From NCBI RefSeq assembly GCF_030285665.1, contig NZ_CP127295.1:4774001-4838000 (forward strand): 64,000 nt of DNA, given 5' to 3'. Under the pieces are notes generated by a model. The model saw nothing but the letters and a program-made list of their open reading frames with translations, was not told where the DNA came from and did not search any database. Below are positions 43,798 through 51,363 of this stretch, one piece after another. Positions within the stretch are counted from its first letter, which is position 1, and every line of letters starts with the position of its first letter. The translations under genes were made by a program, and so were the position numbers. This stretch comes from Amycolatopsis mongoliensis. Lineage in GTDB: Bacteria; Actinomycetota; Actinomycetes; Mycobacteriales; Pseudonocardiaceae.

Positions 43798-44081
43798 ACT
43801 GACCAGCGGGTGGCCGAGGCGCGGGTCCGGCCTGCATGTGCCCTGTCCCAGCGGCTGTCGGCACCCGCCGAGGTCGCCGCTCGTCGGCCGGAAGCGAGCG
43901 CCGCCGGCCCGTTCGCGGGCCCCTCGGATCCCCGGCACCTGATCGCCGCCGACGGTCGCAGGGGCGCCCCGTCGACCACGCCACCAGGAAGGAGACCGCA
44001 TCGACCCGATACCGGAACCGCCGGAACCCCCAGCGGTGGGGACTCACAGTAGCCAGATCTCGCCTGTGGTGAGGTGTCCGG
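43798..44081. other. 284-bp gap
   Basis: No convincing gene on either strand; short frames lack ribosome sites and motifs. It separates the glycosylase from the M50-like gene and should hold that gene's promoter. No clear hairpin or operator is evident by eye. Confidence 0.4.
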
Positions 44082-44843
44082 GTGAACTCGCCCGTTCAAC
44101 TCGCGCTCGGCGGTCCGGCCGGCACGGCCCTCCGCGCGGCCGCCACCACTCCGTCGCTGCTCGACCAGGCCCAGACGCCGGCCGTGATCACGCTGGTCGC
44201 CGGTGGGCTGGCGCTGCTGGTCGTGCTCGTCGGCGGGTCGCCTTGGCGGCTCGCGCGCAACGGCATCACCATCGTGCACGAGGCCGGGCACGCGCTGGCC
44301 GCGGTGCTGGTCGGGCGGCGTCTGCAGGGCATCAAGCTGCACTCGGACACTTCGGGCGTCACCGTCTCGCGCGGCAAGCCCGAGGGGCCGGGGATGGCCT
44401 TCACGGCGATGTCCGGGTACCTGGCGCCGTCGGTGCTCGGGCTGCTGTTCGCCAGCCTGCTGGGCGCCGACCTGGTCGGCCCGGTCCTCGTCCTGATCGC
44501 GCTGCTGCTGCTCGGTGTGCTGGTGATGATCCGCAACGCCTACGGGGTGTTCTCCGTCGTCGTCAGCGCCGTCGTGCTGGCGCTGGTCGCGTTCGTCGCG
44601 CCGGTCGAGGTGCAGGCTCCGTTCAGCTACCTCGTGACGTGGTTCCTGCTGTTCGGCGGTGTGCGACCGGTGCTCGAGCTGCAGGTCAAGCGGCGGCAGG
44701 GCCGGGCCCGCGACTCCGACGCCGACCAGCTGGGCCGGCTCACCGCGGTGCCGCCGGTGCTGTGGGTGCTGGTCTTCGCCGTGGCGACGGTCAGCTGTCT
44801 CATCGCCGGCGGGCTGTGGCTGCTGGAGCCCGTGGCCGCCTAG
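44082..44843 (+). CDS. M50-like integral membrane metalloprotease
   Basis: A 253-residue membrane protein with about six hydrophobic segments. The zinc motif HEAGH lies in TIVHEAGHALAAVLVG, in the expected intramembrane context of M50 site-2-type proteases. A second conserved Asp is not clearly placed. The family's M50B-like actinobacterial members are uncharacterised. Start GTG 44082. No PDZ domain. Confidence 0.8.
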   Translation: MNSPVQLALGGPAGTALRAAATTPSLLDQAQTPAVITLVAGGLALLVVLVGGSPWRLARNGITIVHEAGHALAAVLVGRRLQGIKLHSDTSGVTVSRGKPEGPGMAFTAMSGYLAPSVLGLLFASLLGADLVGPVLVLIALLLLGVLVMIRNAYGVFSVVVSAVVLALVAFVAPVEVQAPFSYLVTWFLLFGGVRPVLELQVKRRQGRARDSDADQLGRLTAVPPVLWVLVFAVATVSCLIAGGLWLLEPVAA

Positions 44844-44898
44844 TCGCGCCCATGCGGCAAACTGGTCTCTCGCTGGTTCGCGCGGAGGGAGACGAACG

Positions 44899-46131
44899 AT
44901 GGACGAGGTCGCCAAGGCCGTGGAGGAGTGCGCACGGGCGGCGAAGCTGGCCGCGCCGTCGCTCGCCGCTGCTTCCGCCGAGGCCGTCGACGCCGCGCTG
45001 ACCGGGATGGCCGAGCGGCTGCTCGCGCACCGCGAGGAGATCCTGGAGGCGAACCAGGCCGACGTCGAGCGAGCGAAGGCCGGCGGGATGAGCGCCGGTC
45101 TGCTCGACCGGCTCACCATCACCCCGGAGCGGCTGACCGGCATGGCCGAGCAGCTGCGGCTGCTCGCCGGGGCCCCGCACCAGGAGCGGTCGGTCGACGT
45201 GTCCACCCTGGACGGCGGGCTGAAGCTGGTCGAGCGGCGCCGCCCGGTCGGCGTGATCGGCGCGAACTACGAGGCGCGGCCGAACGTGACCGTCGACGTG
45301 GCGTCGCAGCTGGTCAAGTCGCGCAACGCCGGCGTGCTGCGCACCGGCTCGGCCGCGCTCGGCTCGGCTCAGCGGCTGCGCGAGGTCGTCATCGCCCCGG
45401 CGCTGACCGAGGCCGGCATCGACGCCGACTGCGTCCAGCTCGTGCCGCGGGTGGAGCGTGAGGCGGCGTCCGCGCTGGTGCGGCTGCCGAACCTGGTTCC
45501 GCTCGTGATCCTGCGCGGCAGCGGCGACAGCACCCGGGCGCTGGCCACCGAGGCGGCCGTCCACGGCGTGCGCACGCTGGCCCACGCCGACGGCGGCGGC
45601 GTCCTGTACGTCGACCGCGGGGCGGACGTCACGAAGGTGCGCGACCTCGTCTACGCGAGCCTCGACCGGCTGGGCGTCTGCAACCGGCTGAACCTGCTGC
45701 TCATCCACGAGGGCATCCACGACGACGTGTGGCCGGCCATCGCCGAGGCGCTGGCCGAGCGGGGCGTCACGCCTTCGCTGGCGCCGCACGAGCACGCCAT
45801 CGGCTACGAGTGGGCGCTGGACTCCGACCGCGAGGCGACCGTCACGGTCGCCAAGGTCGGCGCGCTCGCCGATGCCGTCGAGATCGCGAACGAGAAGACC
45901 TCGGGCCTGGCGGCGGGCATCGCCACCGACGACGCGGCGGCCGCCGACGCCTTCTTCGACGGCTACACCGGCACGGGCGTCTTCTGGAACGCCCCGACCC
46001 GCCTCCTCGACGGCTTCAAGCTGCTCGCGGTCCCGGAAACCGGCATCAACCTGGACAAGGTCCCCGGCCCCCGCGGCCCGGTGACGTACACGGACCTGTA
46101 CGTCCGCCAGTACGCGGTCCTGCCCGCCTGA
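44899..46131 (+). CDS. ProA-like aldehyde dehydrogenase (divergent)
   Basis: A 410-residue protein resembling glutamate-5-semialdehyde dehydrogenase: ARPNVTVDVASQLVKSRNAG, the catalytic Cys in DRLGVCNRLNLLLIH, and NEKTSGLAAGIATDD. Several positions depart from standard ProA: the usual ETGVGNCHVYVD segment is replaced by LAHADGGGVLYVD, and the cofactor loop has LRTGSAALGSAQ. No proB or obg is nearby. It may be a second ProA or an enzyme on a different acyl phosphate. ATG 44899 has GGAGGGAG about 8 nt upstream. Confidence 0.75.
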   Translation: MDEVAKAVEECARAAKLAAPSLAAASAEAVDAALTGMAERLLAHREEILEANQADVERAKAGGMSAGLLDRLTITPERLTGMAEQLRLLAGAPHQERSVDVSTLDGGLKLVERRRPVGVIGANYEARPNVTVDVASQLVKSRNAGVLRTGSAALGSAQRLREVVIAPALTEAGIDADCVQLVPRVEREAASALVRLPNLVPLVILRGSGDSTRALATEAAVHGVRTLAHADGGGVLYVDRGADVTKVRDLVYASLDRLGVCNRLNLLLIHEGIHDDVWPAIAEALAERGVTPSLAPHEHAIGYEWALDSDREATVTVAKVGALADAVEIANEKTSGLAAGIATDDAAAADAFFDGYTGTGVFWNAPTRLLDGFKLLAVPETGINLDKVPGPRGPVTYTDLYVRQYAVLPA

Positions 46132-46176
46132 GCCCCGGGGACCAGCGCGCCTGCCGGTCGATGCGGCGGACATCCG

Positions 46177-46206
46177 CCGTGGAGGGCGCGACCGCGCCCT
46201 CCACGG
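46177..46206. terminator. Bidirectional hairpin terminator
   Basis: Perfect 14-bp stem CCGTGGAGGGCGCG at 46177-46190 with complement at 46193-46206 and a minimal loop. It lies between the convergent ProA-like and small hypothetical genes. Confidence 0.75.
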
Positions 46207-46212
46207 CCACGG

Positions 46213-46464
46213 CTAGATCGTCGGTCCCATGCTCGCGAGCCGGCGGAGCTCCTTGACCGTGTCCGCCGCGTTCGTCACCAGCTCGGTGTCTTCTCCGACC
46301 TCGCCCGAGTAGCGGTAGATCGCGGTCGGGCCGTCGCTGATCGCGATCGCCGCGACCAGGCGGCCCTCCGGGTCGCGGGTGAGCCCGGTCGTCACCGACA
46401 CCTCCCGGCCGACTGTGTCGACCGTGGTGAGCGTCCGCTCCTTGTACCAGCCTCGCGTGGTCAT
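46213..46464 (-). CDS. Hypothetical protein, 83 aa
   Basis: Not recognised. The product begins MTTRGWYKERTLTTVDTVGR and continues with a hydrophobic strand (GRLVAAIAISDGPTAIYRYS), suggesting a small beta-rich fold. GC-rich third positions and the following terminator support it. The ATG at 46464 has only a distant GGAG. No signal peptide or membrane segment. Confidence 0.55.
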   Translation of the reverse strand: MTTRGWYKERTLTTVDTVGREVSVTTGLTRDPEGRLVAAIAISDGPTAIYRYSGEVGEDTELVTNAADTVKELRRLASMGPTI

Positions 46465-46552
46465 GTTCAGGAAACTCCGAAGGGGGTTGGGCTTGACGGG
46501 GATACGTCGTGAGACGCCCGGACCGCGCGAGGCGTTACGGCATACTGGGCCG

Positions 46553-47647
46553 GTGATCACCCGGCCGCACGTCCTGCTGTCCGCCGCGCAGTCGCTCGAC
46601 GGCTTCCTCGACGACACCTCGCCCGAGCGGCTCGTACTGTCCACAGAGGACGATTTCGCCGTCGTGGACCGGTTGCGCGCCGAGGCCGACGCCATCTTCG
46701 TCGGGGCCGGAACCGTCCGGGCCGACAACCCGCGGCTGCTCGTGCGCTCTCCCGAGCTGCGGCGAAAGCGGCTGGAGCAGGGAAAGCCCGAACAGCCCGT
46801 CAAGGTCACCGTGACCACGCGCGGGCTCGACCCGGACGCGCAGTTCTTCACCGTCGGGGACACCGAAAAGATCGTCTACGCGCCGCCCGGGGCCGCCGAC
46901 GCGCTGAAGCACGTCGCCACCGTCGTCGACGCCGGGGATCCGTCCGACTTCGGCCGCGTCCTCGACGACCTCGGGGCGCGCGGGATCGAGAACCTGCTGG
47001 TCGAGGGCGGCGGCGGGATCCACACCCGGTTCCTCACCGAAGGCCTCGCCGACGAGCTGCGGCTCGCGATCGCGCCGTTCTTCGTCGGGCAGCCGGACGC
47101 GCCGCGGTTCGTCGGGCCCGGCCTCTACCCGCGGCCGCTGACCCTGGTCAGCGCCGAAGAACTCCAGGGGATGGCGATCCTCCGGTACCGGGCCGCGGCC
47201 GAGCCGGATGGGCGGGACGTCCGGCGCCTGCGGGAAGCCATCGCGCTCGCCGCCGAGTGCCCGCCGAGCCACACCTTCCGGGTCGGGGCCGTCATCACCG
47301 ACGCCGACGGCGAAGTCGTCGCGACCGGGCACTCCGGCGAGGGCGACCCCCTGAACCACGCCGAGGAAGCCGCGCTCGCGAAGTGTGCCGGTGACCCGCG
47401 CCTGGCCGGGGCGACGATGTACAGCTCCCTGGAGCCGTGCAGCAACCGCAGCTCCCACCCGCGCAGCTGCACGCAGCTCATCCTCGGCGCGGGGATCCCG
47501 CGGGTCGTCTTCGCGTGGCGCGAGCCGCCCGTCTTCGTCGACGCCCGGGGCACCGAGCTGCTGCGGGAAGCCGGGCGGCACGTCGTCGAGGTGCCCGCGC
47601 TGACCCCGGAGGTCCAGCGCGAGAACACCCACCTCGACTGGAAGTAG
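46553..47647 (+). CDS. RibD-like protein, reductase then deaminase order
   Basis: A 364-residue protein with two riboflavin-type domains. Residues 1-215 resemble the RibD reductase/DHFR-like domain (SAAQSLDGFLDD, ADAIFVGAGTVRADNPRL, GIENLLVEGGGGIHTRFL). Residues 225-345 resemble a zinc deaminase: LNHAEEAALAKC with His-Ala-Glu, then SLEPCSNRSSHPRSC with two Cys ligands. In standard RibD the deaminase comes first, so the order is reversed here. GTG 46553 is the best start, though without a strong ribosome site. Substrate may be a pyrimidine of riboflavin or another pathway. Confidence 0.78.
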   Translation: MITRPHVLLSAAQSLDGFLDDTSPERLVLSTEDDFAVVDRLRAEADAIFVGAGTVRADNPRLLVRSPELRRKRLEQGKPEQPVKVTVTTRGLDPDAQFFTVGDTEKIVYAPPGAADALKHVATVVDAGDPSDFGRVLDDLGARGIENLLVEGGGGIHTRFLTEGLADELRLAIAPFFVGQPDAPRFVGPGLYPRPLTLVSAEELQGMAILRYRAAAEPDGRDVRRLREAIALAAECPPSHTFRVGAVITDADGEVVATGHSGEGDPLNHAEEAALAKCAGDPRLAGATMYSSLEPCSNRSSHPRSCTQLILGAGIPRVVFAWREPPVFVDARGTELLREAGRHVVEVPALTPEVQRENTHLDWK

Positions 47648-47682
47648 CCCGCGCGAGCCGGAGCTCGCGCGGGCCAAGCGGC

Positions 47683-48888
47683 TCAGCAGGCGCCGTTGTC
47701 GGTCCAGACGCCCCATTCGCCGGTCGTTCCCGGCTCCTCGCCCTGCGTCCACCACTTCGCGGTGAACTTGTGGCTGTTGTGCGCGACGACGTCGTCCTTG
47801 ACGTAGACCTTCGTCCGGTCCCACTCCGCCGCGGTGCAGGAGCCGCCGCCCGGGGTGGTCGGGGTCGTCGTCGCGGTCGGGGTCGTCTGCGGCGGGGTCG
47901 CGCCGGCGAACCGGACGCTGAACTTCGTGAAGTCCCAGTCGTTCTGCGGGACGTTGCTGCAGACGCCGTTGTCGGTCGTCCCGACGCAGGCGCGGTCGCG
48001 GTTGACCGACCAGAACGTGAAGCGGCCGAGGCCGTGGCTGGTCGCGTAGTCGTAGACCGTCTGGAAGTCCGACGTGTAGAACATCTCCGAGGCGTCCGAC
48101 TTGCCGTTCATCCCGGAGAAGCCTTCGTGCGAGTACGCGGTCGCGCTGTCCCAGCCCATGTGCGACATCAGCAGGCCGTGCAGCGCTTCGAGTGCGGACA
48201 CCTGCGACGAGCCGCCGTTGAAGCCGCCGTCGAACGGCATGATCGAGAAGTTGTTGGGCGTGAAGCCGATCGACTTCGCCTGGTCGAGCAGCTGCGTGCC
48301 GAACCAGCCGGTGCCGGCCGCGGTGCCCGGCATGGTCACCGACACGAACAGGCCGGGGTTGTTGGCCTGCAACGTCTTCGCCGCGCCGAGCTCGTTCGCG
48401 ATGGCCGCGGTGTTTTCGTACTCGGGCTCTTCGAGGTCGAAGTCGATCGCCTTGAGCGAGTACTTGGTGATGACCTGCTGGTACGCGGCGGCGGTCGCGG
48501 CCACGGTGCCGCAGGTCTGGCCGAGCTTCGTGCCGCCGTAGCCGCCGACGGACACCGAGACGTCGCCGCCCGCACCGCGGATCCGCGAGATCACGTTCGC
48601 GACGGCGGTGTCGGACGAGACGGCCGAGGTGCCGTCCCAGGTCGGGCTGCAGCCGCCGCCGTTGGGCGCGAGGATGAACGCGAGCTGGAAGGCCTTGAGG
48701 CCGGTCGCGTTCATCACGGTGATCGGGTCCGGTGGGTTGTTGCTCTGGGGCATCAGGTAGGGCGCCGCGGCGTACCAGTTGTTGCTCAACGCCGCGGTGG
48801 CCGAGGGCGCCCCGAGCACGAGGCTGACGGCGGTGGCGGCGAAAGTGGCGGCGGCGAGCCCGATGGCGGCCAGTCTGCTCCTGCGCAT
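47683..48888 (-). CDS. Secreted GH18 chitinase with CBM5/12
   Basis: A 401-residue secreted chitinase. A signal peptide ends GAPSATA-AL. The GH18 domain spans about 35-325 with SVGGYGG on strand 3 and the catalytic AIDFDLEEPE on strand 4, keeping the acid Glu. A Thr/Pro-rich linker joins a C-terminal chitin-binding domain of about 50 residues (AEWDRTKVYVKDDVVAHNSH). ATG 48888 has GGGAGG about 8 nt upstream. A DasR-type operator lies in its promoter, so induction by chitin breakdown products is likely. Confidence 0.92.
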   Translation of the reverse strand: MRRSRLAAIGLAAATFAATAVSLVLGAPSATAALSNNWYAAAPYLMPQSNNPPDPITVMNATGLKAFQLAFILAPNGGGCSPTWDGTSAVSSDTAVANVISRIRGAGGDVSVSVGGYGGTKLGQTCGTVAATAAAYQQVITKYSLKAIDFDLEEPEYENTAAIANELGAAKTLQANNPGLFVSVTMPGTAAGTGWFGTQLLDQAKSIGFTPNNFSIMPFDGGFNGGSSQVSALEALHGLLMSHMGWDSATAYSHEGFSGMNGKSDASEMFYTSDFQTVYDYATSHGLGRFTFWSVNRDRACVGTTDNGVCSNVPQNDWDFTKFSVRFAGATPPQTTPTATTTPTTPGGGSCTAAEWDRTKVYVKDDVVAHNSHKFTAKWWTQGEEPGTTGEWGVWTDNGAC

Positions 48889-48924
48889 GATCTGTCCTCC
48901 CGGTGGGGTTCGAGTGGACAAACT

Positions 48925-48940
48925 ATTGGACTAGACCATT
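48925..48940. promoter_or_regulatory. DasR-type operator (dre) in the chitinase promoter
   Basis: The 16-bp ATTGGACTAGACCATT differs from the dre consensus (WYTGGTCTAGACCARW-type) by one central base. On the minus strand it sits between a TTGACT -35-like hexamer and an AATAGT -10-like hexamer, 18 bp apart. This is the known site for GlcNAc-responsive DasR control of chitinase genes in actinomycetes. Confidence 0.7.
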
Positions 48941-49592
48941 GATTAAGTCAAGACGCGAAGGTCGGGTAGGGGGAATCGCCGGGCGAAAAGCGCCGGAATA
49001 TCCGATATTGGTCCAGGAATCGAGCCGCGCGGGTGAGGCCGGGACGGGTCGACGCGGCAGAGGAAGCGGGAGAGTGCGGCGGCGGCCGGATTCGCGCGCG
49101 CGCCGAGACGAGGTTCGGCTCACGCCCATCCCACGGCAGCGAGGCGGCCGAGCCGGCGCACCGCGAGCGAATGGCGCGGATGGTCGGCACGAGCGGGCGG
49201 GGCGAGGGGTGAGCCGGTGACAATGCGGGCGAGCGGAACTGGTTTGCGACGGGCGGCCGGCCGCCGTGACGGGTGGGCAAGCGATAAGCAGCGCGGGCAA
49301 TCGAGGGACGCAGGTGGGCGAGGTGGGCGCGGGTGCGGGCGAACAAGGGACGCAGGTGGGCGAGGCGGGCGCGGGCGTGGGCGTGGGCGTGGGCGTGGGC
49401 GATCGAGAGGTGCAGGTGGGCGGCGGGCGGTCAAGGGACGCAGGTGGGCGGCGGGGGGCAACCAAGAGGTGCAGGCAGGCAGCGGGGCGCGGGCGGTCGA
49501 GGGACGCAGGTAGGCGGCGCGCGAGGCGAGCGGCGCACGCGGCCCGGCAAGCGGCGAGACGCCGGCCCCCAGCGATGCGACCCTGCGAGCCC
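48941..49592. other. About 650 bp intergenic patch without genes
   Basis: Lies between the chitinase promoter and the leftward histidine kinase gene. Open frames occur because of the repeat composition but their translations are low-complexity Pro/Thr/Arg repeats with no family likeness. The second half is the repeat listed separately. Confidence 0.5.
49301..49520. repeat. Degenerate G-rich interspersed repeat array
   Basis: GGGACGCAGGTGGGCG occurs at 49305, 49347, 49435 and (one change) 49501. AGAGGTGCAGG occurs twice between them, and GTGGGC is repeated four times near 49377-49401. Spacing is irregular (42, 88, 66 bp), so this is a decayed minisatellite rather than a CRISPR. All on one strand orientation. 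Confidence 0.7.
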
Positions 49593-50675
49593 TCAAGCCC
49601 CCGGCAGCGACACGACCACCACCAAACCGCCTTCCGGCCGGGCCGTCGCCGCCACCTCCCCGCCGTGTGCGTGGGCCACCGAGCGGACGATCGACAACCC
49701 CAGCCCCGCTCCCTCCGCCGCCACCCGGGCTCGCCGGTGGAACGGGTCGAACAGGGCCGGGACCTCCGCCGGCGGGATCACCGGGCCGCTGTTGGCCACC
49801 TCCAGCTCCACCCGGCCCGGCAACGACCGGGTCGCCACCCGCACCCAGCCGCCCTCCACGTTGTGGCGGAGGGCGTTCTCCACCAGGTTGTGCGCCAGCC
49901 GCTCCAGCATCAGCGCGTCGCCCAGTGCCGTCGCCTCGCCGAGGTCCTCGGTCACCCCCGGTGGCACCACGTGCGCCACCACCGCCGCCAGGTCCACCGG
50001 GCAGCGCTCGGTCAGCGCGCTCTCGGACCGGGCCAGCAGCAGCAACCCGCTGATCAGCTTCTCGTGCCGGGAATTGATCTGCAGCAGCTTGCTGCCGAGC
50101 TGCCGGACGTCGTCCGACGCCGTGCGGCGGTGCATCGCCACCTCGACCAGCGAACGGTTCAACGTCAGCGGCGTGCGCAGCTCGTGCGACGCGTTCGCGA
50201 CGAAGCGGCGCTGGGCGTCGAACGAGCGGTCGAGGCGCTCGACCATCACGTCGAACGCGTCGGCGAGGTCTTTCACCTCGTCGTCCGGGCCGCTCAATCC
50301 GATGCGCTCGTGGCCGCCCGGGTCGGCCGCCGCGGCGATGTGCCGGGCCGTGTCCGTCACCTTCCGCAACGGCGCCAGCGCGCGGCCCGCCACCAGCCAG
50401 CCCAGCCCCGCCGCCAGCACCGCCACCGCGCCGAGCGCGATCGCCCCCTGGGTCAGCAGCGACGTCGCCGCCGCCGCGCGCACCTGCCGCGCCTGCTCGT
50501 CGAGGGACTCCGGCGACGGCAGCGGCGGCAGGCCGGGCGGCACGGTGCCCGTGATGAACGTGACCCGCCGCCCGACCTGCTGCGTGAACAGCAGGTACGT
50601 GACGCCCAGCAGTGCCCCGCCCGCCAGCAGGAACAGGCCGCCGTAGAGCACCGTCAGCCGCAGCCGGAGACTCAT
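49593..50675 (-). CDS. Sensor histidine kinase (HAMP type)
   Basis: A 360-residue kinase with two membrane helices (about 7-30 and 75-97) around a short extracellular loop, a HAMP linker, the H-box NASHELRTPLTLNRS, N-box NLVENALRHN and G-boxes ending GAGLGLSIVRSVAHAHGGEV. Its ATG overlaps the stop of the response regulator gene by 4 bp. Signal unknown. It follows a GT39-like gene in the same direction. Confidence 0.9.
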   Translation of the reverse strand: MSLRLRLTVLYGGLFLLAGGALLGVTYLLFTQQVGRRVTFITGTVPPGLPPLPSPESLDEQARQVRAAAATSLLTQGAIALGAVAVLAAGLGWLVAGRALAPLRKVTDTARHIAAAADPGGHERIGLSGPDDEVKDLADAFDVMVERLDRSFDAQRRFVANASHELRTPLTLNRSLVEVAMHRRTASDDVRQLGSKLLQINSRHEKLISGLLLLARSESALTERCPVDLAAVVAHVVPPGVTEDLGEATALGDALMLERLAHNLVENALRHNVEGGWVRVATRSLPGRVELEVANSGPVIPPAEVPALFDPFHRRARVAAEGAGLGLSIVRSVAHAHGGEVAATARPEGGLVVVVSLPGA

Positions 50676-51328
50676 CGGAGCCGGTAGCCGACCCCGGTGA
50701 CCGTCTCCACCAGCGGTGGGTCACCGAGCTTGCGGCGCAGCTTGAGGATCGTGAGCCGGACCGCGCCGGTGAACGGGTCCGCGTGCTCGTCCCACGCCTT
50801 CTCCAGCAGGTGTTCCGCGGACACGGCGGCGCCTTCCGCGCGCAGCAGCTCGGCGAGCACGGCGAACTCCTTTTTGGACAGGGGGAGGTACCGCCCGTCG
50901 CGGAACACCTCGTGCCGCGCCGGATCGAGCGTGACGCCGGAGCGGCGCAGGACCGGCGGCGCGGCCGGGCGGCAGCGCCGCCCCAGCGACTGGATGCGCG
51001 CGGCCAGTTCGGGGAAGGCGAACGGCTTCGTCAGGTAGTCGTCGGCGCCGAGGGACAACCCGGCGACGCGGTCGGTGACCTCGACCGCCGCGGTGAGCAT
51101 CAGCACCCGCGTCGCCGCCTCGGACGCGACCACCCGGCGGCAGACGTCGTCGCCGTGCACGACCGGCAGGTCCCGGTCGAGCACGACGACGTCGTAGTCG
51201 TGCACGGCGATCCGCTCGAGCGCCGCGCCGCCGTCGTGGGCGATGTCGACGGCGTGCGACTCGTCGCGCAGCCACTCCGCGATCGCGTCCGCGAGCATCG
51301 GCTCGTCCTCCACCACCAGCACCCGCAT
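50672..51328 (-). CDS. OmpR/PhoB-family response regulator
   Basis: A 218-residue regulator with a receiver domain (VVEDEPMLADA, phospho-acceptor Asp in VVLDRDLPVVHG, Lys in YLTKPF) and a C-terminal winged helix (SKKEFAVLAELLR, then VRLTILKLRRKLGDPPLVET). It is coupled to the kinase gene by a 4-bp overlap, so the two form a pair. The GT39-like gene 35 bp upstream may be in the same operon. Confidence 0.92.
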   Translation of the reverse strand: MRVLVVEDEPMLADAIAEWLRDESHAVDIAHDGGAALERIAVHDYDVVVLDRDLPVVHGDDVCRRVVASEAATRVLMLTAAVEVTDRVAGLSLGADDYLTKPFAFPELAARIQSLGRRCRPAAPPVLRRSGVTLDPARHEVFRDGRYLPLSKKEFAVLAELLRAEGAAVSAEHLLEKAWDEHADPFTGAVRLTILKLRRKLGDPPLVETVTGVGYRLR

Positions 51329-51363
51329 GCCCCGATGATCGCCGCGGTCGTGTTTCCTCGCCG

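Noticed and set aside
49301..49520. CRISPR array
   Set aside because: Repeat units differ in length and spacing (42, 88, 66 bp), spacers are themselves repetitive, and no cas gene is near.
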